Shown piece by piece: positions 9,447 to 19,110 of a stretch of 64,000 nucleotides of DNA. Each line of letters begins with the position of its first letter. Position 1 is the stretch's first letter. This stretch comes from Agapetus fuscipes (lineage: Eukaryota > Arthropoda > Insecta > Trichoptera > Glossosomatidae): the NCBI GenBank assembly GCA_951799405.1, contig OX637344.1:17298001-17362000 (forward strand), in the 5' to 3' direction. Both the position numbers and the translations under genes were made by a program. The notes below the pieces were generated by a model. That model was not told where the DNA came from. It saw only the letters and a program-made list of their open reading frames with translations, and did no database searches.

Positions 9447-9545
9447 GCAAATATAAATGGTATATTTTTTGTGCTCCGCCGGGAATCGAACCCACAACCT
9501 TCCCATTCAGAGTCCGCAGTGTTACCACTGAGCTACGGACCGGTC

Positions 9546-9795
9546 ATTCTTACTTGTTCTTAATAATAATATAAGTTTTCCTTGCATGCTGACGTCATCC
9601 TCAAAGCTCCAACACGCGATTTTCTTCCATCGCCTTTGACCTTTCTTGTGTGTATTCTTGTCTTCTACCTGTAACCTGAGAGGATACTTAGCCTTAGAGT
9701 TTTGGCGAAATATGTGTGAAAGCTAACAGCGCCTCTCATGCGCGTTTAAGATTCCATACATTTTTTGTATGGAAGAAAAAACACCCAATTAAAAC
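9546..9795. other. No gene seen
   Basis: Nothing coding is recognised. Contains the inverted word CATACATTTTTTGTATGG at about 9757-9774. Confidence 0.4.
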
Positions 9796-9937
9796 ACGTC
9801 ATGCTATAATGTCTTAAAATAATGTATTTTTCCTTAAAAATTCGTCAATTTTATCCATCACAAGATTTATACCGCATGCGTCTATGTTCGGATTGCTCCG
9901 GCGATGCTGCCACCTTTCTAGAAACATTTTTACATTC
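9796..9937 (+). repeat. Dispersed repeat R9
   Basis: Matches 39519-39672 in inverted orientation: shared words include AATGTATTTTTCCTT, TTCGTCAATTTTATC, CACAAGATTTATAC and GCATGCGTCTATGTTCGGA. No coding potential; probably a fragment of a DNA transposon or MITE. Confidence 0.7.
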
Positions 9938-10084
9938 ACCCGAGTTTTTTTGTACACACGGAAATGCAACTGTAAAATTATTTGTTCTCTTTCTAACTAA
10001 TGACCATTTTCGTGAGTAGGTTGAAACAGATATAATGTCTATTTTGGTTAAAATAATTTCTAGTGTACAATACCCGTAAGGTTT

Positions 10085-10360
10085 GACTGGTCCGTAGCTC
10101 AGTGGTAATACTGCGGACTCTGAATGGGAAGGTTGTGGGTTCGAATCCCGGCGGAGCACAAAAAATATACCATTTATATTTTCAAATTTGCTCTTCGCTC
10201 TTCGAATGACCGGTCACCAAAGGTCCATCCAGCCTTACAGCAACTGGGTCTTGCTTGAGTATTGGCGCTTTGTAGCGACGACCAAGCTCGTACACCTCTG
10301 CGGCACTACAAAAAGTGTCATAGACCCCTAGAGTCTCTAGAATCTGGGGAATCTAACAGT
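10085..10360 (+). mobile_element. SINE2, tail type A
   Basis: The head is GACTGGTCCGTAGCTCAGTGG with a perfect box B, GGTTCGAATCCC. The body is TTGCTCTTCG...CAGCCTTACAGCAACTGGG...GGCGCTTTGTAGCGACGACC. The tail is CACCTCTGCGGCACTAC..GTGTCATAGACCCCTAGA, matching the 3' UTR of the FYRYYHG LINE (28150-28240). It is directly followed by a 13-bp hairpin (10366-10378 with 10389-10401). Confidence 0.9.
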
Positions 10361-11017
10361 TTTTTCACAATACTCGAATACTCAATACTTCGAGTATTGT
10401 GAACAAACTCGTACTACGGGTACCTACAGATATTATACGTCAATGTGTTCAGGTAACTTTGCTGCCTCGCTAGGAAATTACGTTTCGCTTTTACAATTTC
10501 CTTCGGCGGTAAATAAGCTGAGCCCCGCAGAGCTCCGATTCATATTTTTCCAATTTGAATATTTTTCCTGAAGTAAAAACACAGCACAGCGCTCTAGGTA
10601 TACGTTAGTTGTGCGTCTTATGAATGTGTGAATGAAATTCTATGTGTTGGAAAAAACATCCGCCTGCAAGTAAACAGTTTTTTAAACGTATTTTGCATAA
10701 CAATCCATTATTTAAAGCGTCGTTTTTTTTTGTATCTGTAAGATCTGTTTGTTTTCCGTTTTTCAGGTCAGAAATTATTATTTCTTCTTAGTTGTATTCA
10801 AATTTATTTGAATGATGTAAACAGGCATTTTTCAATTCTACTTATTTTTCAGTATTTATTTTTTTGTATTTTTCGTCTAAATTTGTACCTACACTGTCCA
10901 ATAACCTTTAAGCTTTGAATGAATATATACTTGCAACTTAGATTATAGATTATTAGTAGTTATTATTGTTGTTCTGGACCGAATGTCCTGGGGGACTTCT
11001 TGGGGGGGGGATTCTTG
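10361..11017. other. No gene; hairpin and AT-rich DNA
   Basis: Contains the CACAATACTCGAA hairpin (10366-10401) and a short 3U-like scrap at 10900-10950 (AGCTTTGAATGAATATA, GCAACTTAGATTATAG). No coding feature. Confidence 0.5.
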
Positions 11018-11312
11018 TACCGGTCCGTAGTCCAGTGGCAACACTTCGGACTCGTAAATGGATGGTTGTGGATTTGAATCCCGGCGGAGCACAAAAGTAT
11101 ACCATTTATATTTCCAAATGTGCTCTTCGCTGGGTTTAAAATTTCATATACCTTTACCGAAGACCGGTCACTGAAAGGTCCATCCAACCTTACAACAACT
11201 GAATGTTGCTTGAGAATTGGCGCTTTCTACAGCGACGACCAAGTTCGCAGAGGGCTCTTGAGGTGTGATACACACAAAAACAGCGCTCACCAAATAAATC
11301 ATCCTAATATCT
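11018..11312 (+). mobile_element. SINE2, tail type B
   Basis: Head CGGTCCGTAGTCCAGTGGC and box-B region GATTTGAATCCC, then the standard body. The tail differs from type A: AGAGGGCTCTTGAGGTGTG, ACACACAAAAACAGCGCTCA and AAATAAATCATCCTAAT. It matches the 3' end of the L2-like LINE at 37720-38535. Confidence 0.9.
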
Positions 11313-11423
11313 AATCTAATCTAAGCTGCAAGGATACATGTATATCATTTAAGATTTATATTAAATGTATTCCCACAAGTAGACAAATTAACAAACACAA
11401 GCAAACACAAGCAAACAGTTAAT

Positions 11424-11812
11424 CTGCAATGCTGATTTTTAATGTTGGTTTATTGGCTTGCTACATTTTTTGCATAAGACATTTTTTACTTTTTTTGTAT
11501 AGATTTATTTTTAAGGTTTTGTTGTTTTCTTATACTTAAATGTTATTTATTACTCGTATTCCTTGACTTATAGGTTGGTATGAGGCTGACCACCCATACT
11601 GTAAAAAATGGTTCACTTTGCCAATGTCACCCCTGTTTCAGGGAATGTCGGCAAGAGTTGCAGGGCTTATGTTCATTTGAGGTTTGGATTTTATTTGTAA
11701 GTACACAATCAGCATTTGTAAGCGCGAACTACACGTGTTTGTTTGTGGGCATACATCTGAGAGCTTTGAATGAATATATCCTTGCAACTTAGATTATAGA
11801 TTATAGATTATA
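11424..11812 (+). mobile_element. RTE-A 3' UTR plus 3U unit
   Basis: From AATCTGCAATGCTGATTTTTAATG onward it is nearly identical to 50845-51235 (opposite strand), where the same sequence follows RTE coding sequence. The unit proper starts at about 11560 with TTCCTTGACTTATAGG and ends in a TTATAGA-type microsatellite tail. The unit carries an identical 70-codon non-functional frame in both copies, which indicates high similarity. Confidence 0.85.
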
Positions 11813-11993
11813 GACATGTATAATTTCGCGCTAACACATGCCGCATGTGGACCTACATTATAAAAACCCAATCTCAAATGAACATAAGAACATAACTCTT
11901 GCCGTCCTTCCCTGAAACAGGGGTGACATTGGCAAAGTGAACCATTTTTTACAGTATGGTGGTCAGCCGTATACCAACCTATAAGTCAAGGAA
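11813..11993 (-). repeat. 3U unit, joined tail-to-tail with the preceding unit
   Basis: Minus-strand unit from ACATGTATAATTTCGCG to TAAGTCAAGGAAC. The 3' part is missing and the junction falls in the microsatellite tail of the plus-strand unit at 11812, forming a large imperfect palindrome. Confidence 0.8.
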
Positions 11994-12489
11994 CTCATAT
12001 TATTATTGTAAATAAGGACCTTAGTGTCATATATCTCTCATACTCATACTCGGTAGGCAAATATGCATGTTTGCCTACGGAGAAAAAAAATAATATTCAA
12101 ATTTGTGCTGAGTCTAATATTGTTCAACTTTGAATTGATACAAAAGTTCTAGGATATTATGTAAATCAAAAGAAAAACTTTTTTATTTGTTAAGTCCCTT
12201 TTTTATTTGTCTACTTTTTTGATTTAGAGAGCTCGGATGGATGAAATTCAATTTACATTGGATGTGTTATCGCGCATAAAGTAAGTACGATGTGAACATC
12301 AAAGGCTTTGCCGAAATACAAATTGAGCACAAAACGAAGTAGGAACATGATGTAGTTAGCTGTTCCAGACTTTTGGTACATTTCCCCCAGGACGGTCTGT
12401 CCATCGGAACACTTGGTCTGTTTGTCGAGTCAAGGTTCACCAACTTTTCACTTGTGGGGGGCGAGTAGAACTTTATTTACCCAAAGTAT
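11994..12489. other. No gene; small hairpin
   Basis: Only an 11-bp imperfect hairpin (CGGTAGGCAAA...TTTGCCTACGG, 12051-12080) is notable. No coding feature. Confidence 0.4.
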
Positions 12490-13186
12490 AAAGTTCTGAC
12501 TCTGGAGGAAATGAAAGAAGTGTGTAAGGACAGAAAGAAATGGCGGTTAATCTGTGATGTTGGCGGCTAGCGTTTTTTTAAATTAAAATTTGTTTTCTGT
12601 TTTTGATGTCCATACATACCTATTATAATTCCCCGGATGGGATGGATATACAGGGCGTGGGTCAGTGGAGGGGAGACTGACCCCTGAGAGAAGGTGTTGT
12701 TGATTTTAAAAATGTAATTTGTTGTGTATGTTCCTTAATGATGATGATGATTATGAGTTGATATAGCGCCGTTTCGTGAAAGATTGTCACTCCAAGGACG
12801 CTTTCTGTGCTATCGCTGCGAAGTAGTGTGTCTTTTGATATTCCGTGATCTGTGGTCTTGAGGGATGTTTTTAGGTTTTCCCTGGTTTTTGATCCTCGAA
12901 CTTCCGGTGGCAGCTTGTTCCACGAAGATGGACCCGCAGCCTTGACTTATAGGTTGGTATGCGGCTGACCACCCATGCTGTAGAAAATGGTTCACTTTGC
13001 CAATGTCACCCCTGTATCAGGGAAGGTCGGCAGGAGTTGCAGGGTGTATGTTCATTTGAGATTCGGGTTTTTATATTGTAGGACTACATGCGGCATGTTT
13101 AAGTGCGAGCTTAAACATGTCTGTTTTGTGAAAATGCATATAATGTGAATCTCTAATGTTACTTATATTTTGCAACTTAGATAAAG
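12490..13186 (+). pseudogene. RTE-A 3' end with 3U unit, split by L2-like LINE
   Basis: Coding tail (TCTGGAGGAAATGAAAGAAG, GACAGAAAGAAATGGCGG), 3' UTR (TTTTTGATGTCCATACATAC, TTAAAAATGTAATTTGTTG) and 3U unit (12943-13186). An L2-like element is inserted at the exact start of the unit, between the CCTT duplicates at 12733-12736 and 12940-12943. About 60 bp at 12638-12700 is foreign to other RTE-A UTRs. Confidence 0.85.
12737..12939 (-). mobile_element. L2-like LINE 3' fragment
   Basis: Minus strand encodes PSSWNKLPPEVRGS..., the terminal LINE motif, then a short UTR with GGCGCTATATCAACTC and a (TCA)n tail. Flanked by a 4-bp CCTT duplication. Length 203 bp, heavily 5'-truncated. Confidence 0.8.
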
Positions 13187-13306
13187 CCTTACGTTCAATG
13201 TCAACCGTAACCTTTTAACAAAAAAATATATCACAACTAAAACGCACGCTAAAGACGCTTTTTCAAATTTCTTTTATTCTGGTACAACGCTGTTTATTAG
13301 TACGTA

Positions 13307-13543
13307 CCCTTAGTACGAGTTGCAAAACTTGAGAAAAGTAAAGTTTACGGAAAATATTAAAGAGTGATTTTTCCCAAAATCTGCCTTGTTTTGTTTCTTA
13401 CACTTTATGGTCTTAGCAAAAGAGTTACAGTGATGAAGAAAATCAAGTTCAAACAAACAAAAACGGCAGATTTTATGGGAAATCACTCTTGAATAATTGC
13501 CGTAAACTTTACATTACTCAAGTTTTGCAACTCGTACTAAGGG
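13307..13543. mobile_element. TA-flanked MITE with long terminal inverted repeats
   Basis: The ends are CCCTTAGTACGAGTTGCAAA and its complement. The inverted similarity continues through AGTAAAGTTTACGG to the AAATCTGCC word, about 85 bp per arm. TA dinucleotides flank both ends (13305-13306, 13544-13545), as for Tc1/mariner-type insertions. A sister copy is at 34182-34417. No transposase. Confidence 0.85.
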
Positions 13544-13885
13544 TACTGTTAAATACGTACTTGTATAGTTTAATCAACATGCTGTACGCAGAACTTTGGG
13601 AAGAAGTTTTCTCAGCCAGTTTCCAAGTATACGCGCTTACACTCAACCATAACGTTTCACCGAAAATGTTTAGACATTAAAACGCTCAGTAGAGGCTCTG
13701 TTTTATTCTCCATACATTTTTTGACTAACTCTGAGTTTTTGTACTTCTTGTATCGACAAATCCTTCAACCTTTCCAATACCATTACATTTATAATTCAAT
13801 TACGTGACTTTGATTAATTTGAAATTTAAAAAAAGTTTATTCGAGTTCAAATATATTCAAAATATTTTTTATGTTTCTTGATTCT
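13544..13885. other. No gene seen
   Basis: AT-rich DNA with no recognised repeat or coding segment. Confidence 0.4.
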
Positions 13886-14090
13886 TATTCCTTGACTTAT
13901 AGGTTGGTGTGAGGCTGGCCAACCATACTTTTAAAAAATATTCACTTTGCCAATGTCACCCCTGTGTGAGGGAAGGTCGGCAAAAGTTGTGGGGCTTATG
14001 TTAATTTGAGTTATGGATTTTATTTGTAAGTACACATTCAGCATTTGTAAGCGCGAACTACGCGTGTTTGCAACTTAGATTATAGATTGC
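13886..14090 (+). repeat. 3U unit
   Basis: Starts TTCCTTGACTTATAGG and ends GCAACTTAGATTATAGATT. Internally shortened near the 3' end (the CATGCATTGAATATG segment is missing). Confidence 0.8.
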
Positions 14091-14149
14091 CTTTCACTCT
14101 AGGAACCCATCTGTGGTATGAATTTGTTATCAATGAGATTTTTAACAAG

Positions 14150-14295
14150 TCTATAATCTGTAATCTAAGTTGCAAGGTAATATTCATTTAAAGTTCTTGA
14201 ATGCATGCCCAAACAAACACGTGTAGTTTGCGTTTACAAATGCTGAATGTGTACCTACTTAAAAAGAAAATAGAAACCTCAAATGAACATAATTT
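14150..14295 (-). repeat. 3U unit, partial
   Basis: Minus strand, 3' half only: CTGTAATCTAAGTTGCAAGG to AAACCTCAAATGAACAT on plus. It faces the preceding plus unit. Confidence 0.75.
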
Positions 14296-15387
14296 TTCCA
14301 TTTTGTTATTCCTTTTACTTCTTATATATTACAGCACTTTAACATCCGTTAATTACAATATTTTATTTATTAATTTCCCGGAACCCTCTATTTATGTGCT
14401 TCATGTATTGTCAACAATCGTGAAAGCCGACGCTTCTCGCAATCAATAATCAACAATCAATAGTCGGCCATTATTCATGACATTTTACAGAATATAATAT
14501 TAATCATCCTACCTACGCACATCGATTCCAGAAATATTTGCACGCTCTCCGGGGTGAATTTTCAATAGTAATATTATCATTAATATTTCCATAGCTTCAC
14601 GATTTTAATGTACGAAACATTCATTATTTTCCTCTCGACTATAATTATTGTCCAATAAAAAAATATATCTCAATTAATATTGCACGTATTGCATTAACAA
14701 TACAACCAAATTTAACAATAACGAAGCAAAATCCCTTTTGTGATTTTGGTTTTGGTAATCTATGACAGATTTTTAAGTAGGTACATGTAATGGCGGCGTA
14801 AACATTTCAAGGTCATGATGTTTCAACCTGCGCATGCGCAAATGAACCATAAGCAATAAACATTAAAGGCTGTTCGAATTTTTAAATTTTGTACCTACCA
14901 CTTGAAAAATCTTAAGATGGTTCCAACTTTGTAAGACTTGAAAGTTACAATACTTGTAATCAATTATACTGTCATGATTAATTTTATTTAATTTTAGATA
15001 CGTTCAATGAAGGAAAAGTTTGATATTAATTGATTCTCACCGTATTTTTTTTCAAATTAGACAGGTCGATTTAAAATTTCTGAAATAATTGTTATATATA
15101 AGGTCGCCTGCCATAAACTAGAGCAGTTGTAGCTGTGACGTCACAGGGTCACCGCACACATAAACATCCGCCACATTAGAGTTTTACAGATTTCCATCGG
15201 ATTGTTTAGATCTGACCTTTGCGATTGATTTGGAGCGAGGACGACCTACGCTACGGTAAAACTGCACGACTGTTGCGGTTACCCCTTCTGCGCTGATCTC
15301 TTTGTTTACATATCTTTCCCCTTCAATGATTTTCAGACCAATTGGCTCGTGCGATTCTGACGTAATATTTATATTATTTCATGTGGC
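14296..15387. other. No gene; one short dispersed repeat
   Basis: Mostly unique-looking AT-rich DNA. A segment of about 90 bp (14812-14900; CTGCGCATGCGC, ACCATAA, GGCTGTTCGAAT, TACCTACC) recurs at about 42155-42250. No coding exon is recognised. Confidence 0.45.
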
Positions 15388-15918
15388 GGTACACGGTGGG
15401 ATACTTATACCCACCTTGATGTATGGAAGTGAAGCCTGAACGGTGAATGAAAGTCAAGGAGCAGTATGGATGGACCAAATTTCCGAAATTGCGAATGTAT
15501 GGAATTTCCAGAGTCATAATAAAAGGAGAGCCTGTATGAAGAAGGTTATGACTCTGGAGGAAATGAAAAAAGTGTGTAAGGACAGAAAGAAATGTCGGTT
15601 TTTTAAATTAGAATTTGTTTTGTGCTACTTTTTGATGTCCATACATATTGTAATTTGTTGATTTTAAAAATGTAATTTGTTGTGTATGTTCCTTGACTTA
15701 TAGGTTGGTACGCGGTTGACCACCCATGCTGTAAAAATGGTTCACTTTGCCAATGTCACCCCTGTTTCAGGGAAGGGCGGCAAAAGTTGCAGGGTGCATG
15801 TCCATTTGAAATTTGGATTTTTATGTTGTGGGTTGCATGCGCGAACTTGCACGTGTCTGCTTGTGAAAATGCATGTAATGTGAATCTCCAATGTAACATA
15901 TCTTTGTTACTTAGATTA
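15388..15918 (+). pseudogene. RTE-A copy with internal deletion and 3U unit
   Basis: Reads GGILIPTLMYGSEA, a stop, then TVNESQG directly joined to AVWMDQISEIANVWNFQSHNKRRACMKKVMTLEEMKKVCKDRKKC. About 75 codons present in the intact copy at 24010-26958 are missing. The coding tail continues through a UTR of about 100 bp into a 3U unit (about 15690-15918). This colinearity is the clearest evidence that the 3U unit is the RTE 3' terminus. Confidence 0.85.
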
Positions 15919-15984
15919 GCATAGAGAAAATTGTATCGCTTGTATAGTTTTAAGTTTTATTAGTTAAAATTTACTTTGATTTTA

Positions 15985-16170
15985 ATCTATAAAATCTAAC
16001 TTGCAAAGATTGATAAACATTTAAGATTCAAATAAAAAGCATTTTCACATATAAGTTCGCGATTACACATGCCGCATGTGGACTTACAACTTAAACCCCT
16101 TTTCAATTAACATAAGCCCTGCAGCTCTTACCGACCTTCCCTGTTACAGGAGTGACATTGGCAAACTCAC
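15985..16170 (-). repeat. 3U unit, partial
   Basis: Minus-strand unit from AAAATCTAACTTGCAAAG to GTGACATTGGCAAACTC; the head is missing. Confidence 0.75.
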
Positions 16171-16211
16171 CCCTGTTTAAAAATCCATTTAAGACCACAT
16201 TCCGATATTTT

Positions 16212-16408
16212 TTGTTCCTTGACTTAATAGGTTAATATAGGCTGACCACCATGCCGTAAAAACTTGGTTCACTTTTGCCAATAGCCCCCCCCCCCCGGTT
16301 TCAGGGAAAGCCGAAAGGAGTTGCAAGGCTTATGTACACATGAAGTTTGGTTTTCACACGCAGAATGTGTAAGCGTGAACTTACGTGTGCCTGCTATAGA
16401 TTAATCTA
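16212..16408 (+). repeat. 3U unit with a 12-C run
   Basis: Starts TTCCTTGACTTAATAGG. The usual ACCCCTGTTTCAGGG has become a C12 run followed by GGTTTCAGGG. The end is degenerate. Confidence 0.75.
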
Positions 16409-16455
16409 AGAGTTATTTTTCGCCAATTTTAATTTTAAAATCTTTTTTGTTTCAG

Positions 16456-16513
16456 GTGAGTTTCCCTTCGATATTTTCAACTTTCTGGCCAAGAAAATTC
16501 GTAGAAGGAACAG
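16456..16513 (+). CDS. Candidate single host exon (unidentified protein)
   Basis: A T-rich tract and TTTCAG precede 58 bp that end at a perfect GTAAGT donor (16514). Entering with two bases of a split codon, the open frame gives EFPFDIFNFLAKKIRRRN and then two bases of the next codon; the first frame has an immediate TGA. The peptide is aromatic then basic, like a membrane-proximal segment, but no family is recognised. It lies outside all repeats. Chance splice signals around 58 bp are possible, so this is only a candidate. Confidence 0.3.
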
Positions 16514-16679
16514 GTAAGTGGATATACATATTAAAATACGCATTTTATATTAACTATTTTCCCATTATTTTGTATATATTCATATTTTTTACAAATCATG
16601 TCAAAATCGATGAAGAAAAATAATGCTTTAAATTTCATTTCACATTTAAATACATTTTCGTATCTTCTTTTTTTTTAAG

Positions 16680-16989
16680 AAATCCTGTGCGGGAGACACC
16701 CTAGATTCTAAGGATTCTAGGGGTCTATGACACTTGTTGTAGTGCCCAGAGGTGTACGAACTTTGGTCGTCGCTACAAATCGCTAATACTCAAGCAAGAC
16801 CCAGTTGCTGTAAGGCTGGATGAACCTTTCAGCGACCGGTCTTTGATAAAGGCTTTGTGATTTTTTTTCAACCCAGCGAAGAGCATATTTGGAAATATAA
16901 ATGGTATATTTTTGTGCTCCGCTGGGATCCGAATCCACAACCTTTCATATACGAGTCCGAAGTGTTGCCACTGGACCACGGACCGGTCC
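16680..16989 (-). mobile_element. SINE2, tail type A
   Basis: Head GGACCGGTCCGTGGTCCAGTGG at 16989, body, and a complete A tail ending CCCGCACAGGATTTCTTAAAA (16680-16700 on the complement), shared with the FYRYYHG LINE 3' end. A 5S-like sequence lies directly upstream on the same strand. Confidence 0.88.
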
Positions 16990-16992
16990 AAG

Positions 16993-17111
16993 ATGCCAAC
17001 GACACGCGGTGTACCTGAGCGGTAACCCATCCAAGTAGCCTCCAGGCCCAATGTTGCTTAACTTCGGTGATCTATGGGAACCGGTGCTTTCAACATGGTA
17101 TCGTCGTTGAC
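16993..17111 (-). pseudogene. 5S rRNA-like sequence (119 bp)
   Basis: Minus strand begins GTCAACGACGATACC and ends GTCGTTGGCATC. The ends pair as 5S helix I over 9 bp. The internal control region is present: AGTTAAGCAACATTGGGC (box A), TTGGATGGG (intermediate element) and GGTTACCGCTCAGG (box C). The length fits the 5S family (about 120 nt). No T-run terminator follows; a SINE2 head follows within about 4 bp. It is either a 5S pseudogene or the head of a composite SINE. Confidence 0.8.
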
Positions 17112-17579
17112 AAATATCTTATCTTCTTTATTTCATAGTAGTCGCTAAATATTTTCTTAATCCGCTTAAAATGTCAGTATTCTGCTAGGGGTGATCAGAG
17201 CCTCTGGAAATGGAAATTTAATATTTTCTTGTAGATTTGCTTACACGTGGATGCTTATTTATTTTACTTTTCTAACAAGTTGATAAAACTTTAAATGTCA
17301 GCTCATTTGAAAACGTGCTAAAAAATCCCATCAGAAATCGATTCCTATGAAAACTTTTCGTGTATCTGTCAACTTGAAAATCGTTAACTCGCGACCTGTC
17401 AAACTCTAAGCTCATTTGTGTGACTGTTACTGTATCTTGTCAACTTTTCTCTTAGGATGGCAGGTACCGAAAACATCTTTAATTTCCTCAAAGTGTATGC
17501 AATGGTCTCATTTTTTCTACAGCATATTTAAGCATATGCAGTAGTAATAATGATATTATGAAGATTGTATTATTTTGTT
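17112..17579. other. No gene seen
   Basis: Unique-looking DNA without recognised coding sequence. Confidence 0.4.
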
Positions 17580-17715
17580 GAGCGCTGTTTCTGTGTGAAT
17601 CACACTTGATAATCTCCCTGCATACTTGGTCGCTATAGAAAGCACAAATTCTCAAGCAAGACCCAAGTACTGTAAGGCACTATAAACTTCTGGTGACTGG
17701 TCTTTGGTAAAAGCG
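17580..17715 (-). mobile_element. SINE2 fragment, tail type B
   Basis: Minus strand gives the body CAAAGACCAGTCACC...TTGCTTGAGAATTTG...CTATAGCGACC, then GTGTGATTCACACAGAAACAGCG, a diverged B tail. The head is missing. Confidence 0.7.
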
Positions 17716-17989
17716 GATGTAACGAACCTAACGAAATGCATATCGACGATTAAAAGGAAGTAAGCTACGTTTTGGTCAAAAATGAGTATCCTACTTAAAA
17801 AATTCCTCTCTTTCTAATGCGCTAACTCCCATAGCTCTACGATGATTTTGTGTTGTTTATGCCCAAGCTAACAGCTGTGTTTTCGAAGTGTGGTTTTGGT
17901 GTAACCGACAAGATTTTGGCCTTTTTTGTCCTAAAGGCGCTTGTGACTTAAAAACATCGTAAAACCAAATTAAGAGAAATGCCAAAAAA

Positions 17990-18155
17990 TGTCTTTATTT
18001 CTTTAATTTTAAAGTTGTTTGGATTTTAACGATACGATAAAAAATAAATAAGTTATGCCATTTTTCTGCAATCTAAAACTTTAAACTGCTCTCCTGAACA
18101 ATTTAGTTGTTGTCGCTTATGCCCTATTGCCTTTTAACCGTCGATATTAAAAAAA
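17990..18155 (+). repeat. Dispersed repeat R18
   Basis: Matches 54160-54330 in inverted orientation: GATTTTAACGATA, AACTGCTCTCCTGAACAATTTAG, TTGTCGCTTAT and CCTATTGCCTTTTAAC. Non-coding; class unknown. Confidence 0.7.
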
Positions 18156-18169
18156 TGGATGATTTTTTC

Positions 18170-18250
18170 TTAGTAATCCGTCAGACATCGAACTCACGAC
18201 CTTCCGTTTACGTGGCCTAGACTACGATCCAGACTACGGTTACCTTTACT
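18170..18250 (-). other. tRNA-like/SINE head fragment
   Basis: Minus strand contains GGAAGGTCGTGAGTTCGATGTC, similar to a box-B arm after a tRNA-like anticodon arm. Too short and diverged to assign to a family. Confidence 0.35.
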
Positions 18251-18432
18251 ACAAGTTTAAAAAATTGCGTTAACTCCCTCCAATCTTTTAAATAGAAAAA
18301 AAAAAAAGTAAACCAAAGAGCTGTAGACATTGCTCGTTACTGGGCCAATACGGTGTGAAGCTGACACGAAGAAGAAGAATAGAAAAAAAAAATGGATGAA
18401 AACTTAATCACTAACTAGGTGTGCTGTTGTAT

Positions 18433-19110
18433 ACTTACTACTTTTTCGGCTCATAAACCTTGAAGGCTCAGGGCCTCCCGCACCACGATCCTCCAGGATT
18501 CTCTGTCTTGTGCTGCTTCCCTCCATGGTCTCCTCACTCCCAGAACTTCGGCGTCGGCTTCGACGTTGTCTGCCCACCGCATCCTGGGACGTGCGAGTGG
18601 TCTAACACCTGAGGGGGCACCATCCAAGACAGTTCGGATGATTATGATGATGAGTTGATGATTTCTGATGGTTTCGTGATGTAGTCACTCCAAGGGCGCT
18701 TTTGCAAATGATACCAGAAATTTGTTTGTCTTCAGTGCTTTCCGGAACTTTCCATGGTCCTCTAGCTCTCTCACATGATGTGGCAGGTGTTTCCAGGCCA
18801 GAGGACCAGCAACTGCAAATGCACGCTCTCCAAACATTGTGTTAACTCTTCTTATCGGTTCTTCAATCTTTGATTTGGTTCCAATTTCAGCCGAGCGCAG
18901 TGTTAGGCTTTTTTTGCCGAGGGTGACTGGTTTGATTAAATCAGCAAGATATTTGGGTGTTTTTCTAAATAAAGCTTTGTGGACCATCGTACACACTTTA
19001 AACTCGATGCGCTCCGGGATACGGAGCCAGTGAAGCTTCTGATGATCCTGGAGTCCTCTGCACGTGCTACATGTCCGGCCAACTGGAGTCTTCTTGATTT
19101 CATTAATGCT
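18433..19110 (-). pseudogene. LINE C-terminal fragment (VEADAEVLG type), split by L2-like LINE
   Basis: Minus strand translates to GRPRMRWADNVEADAEVLGVR, PWREAAQDRESWRIVVREALSLQGL and (from 19041 upward) HVARAEDSRIIR, a LINE C-terminal domain. The parallel unbroken copy is at 39130-39510. The two halves are 18433-18642 and 19041-19110, separated by an L2-like insertion. Confidence 0.75.
18643..19040 (-). mobile_element. L2-like LINE 3' end, nested
   Basis: Minus frame KLHWLRIPERIEFKVCTMVHKAL, FGERAFAVAGPLAWKHLPHHVRE, then a UTR with CACTACATCACGAAACC and an ATCATC tail. Inserted between GATGAT words at 18637-18642 and 19041-19046. The tail itself is (ATC)n, so the duplication length is ambiguous. 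Confidence 0.8.

Larger units (their letters stand above)
7448..9545 (-). mobile_element. SINE2 copy split by a LINE
   Basis: The tRNA-like head is at 9545-9447 (GACCGGTCCGTAGCTCAGTGG, box B GGTTCGATTCCC) and the body at 7571-7455 (GAAGAGC, CTGGGTCTTGCTTGAG, GGCGCTTTGTAGCGACG). The two parts are separated by the LINE at 7572-9446, with GCAAAT at both junctions (7566-7571, 9447-9452). Confidence 0.85.

Noticed and set aside
10085..10160. tRNA gene (A box and perfect B box)
   Set aside because: The same head occurs in many copies followed by the SINE2 body, and no cloverleaf with a proper acceptor stem closes.
11580..11792. Conserved 70-codon protein found twice
   Set aside because: The identical frame at 50859-51071 reflects two similar copies of the non-coding 3U unit, and other units break it.
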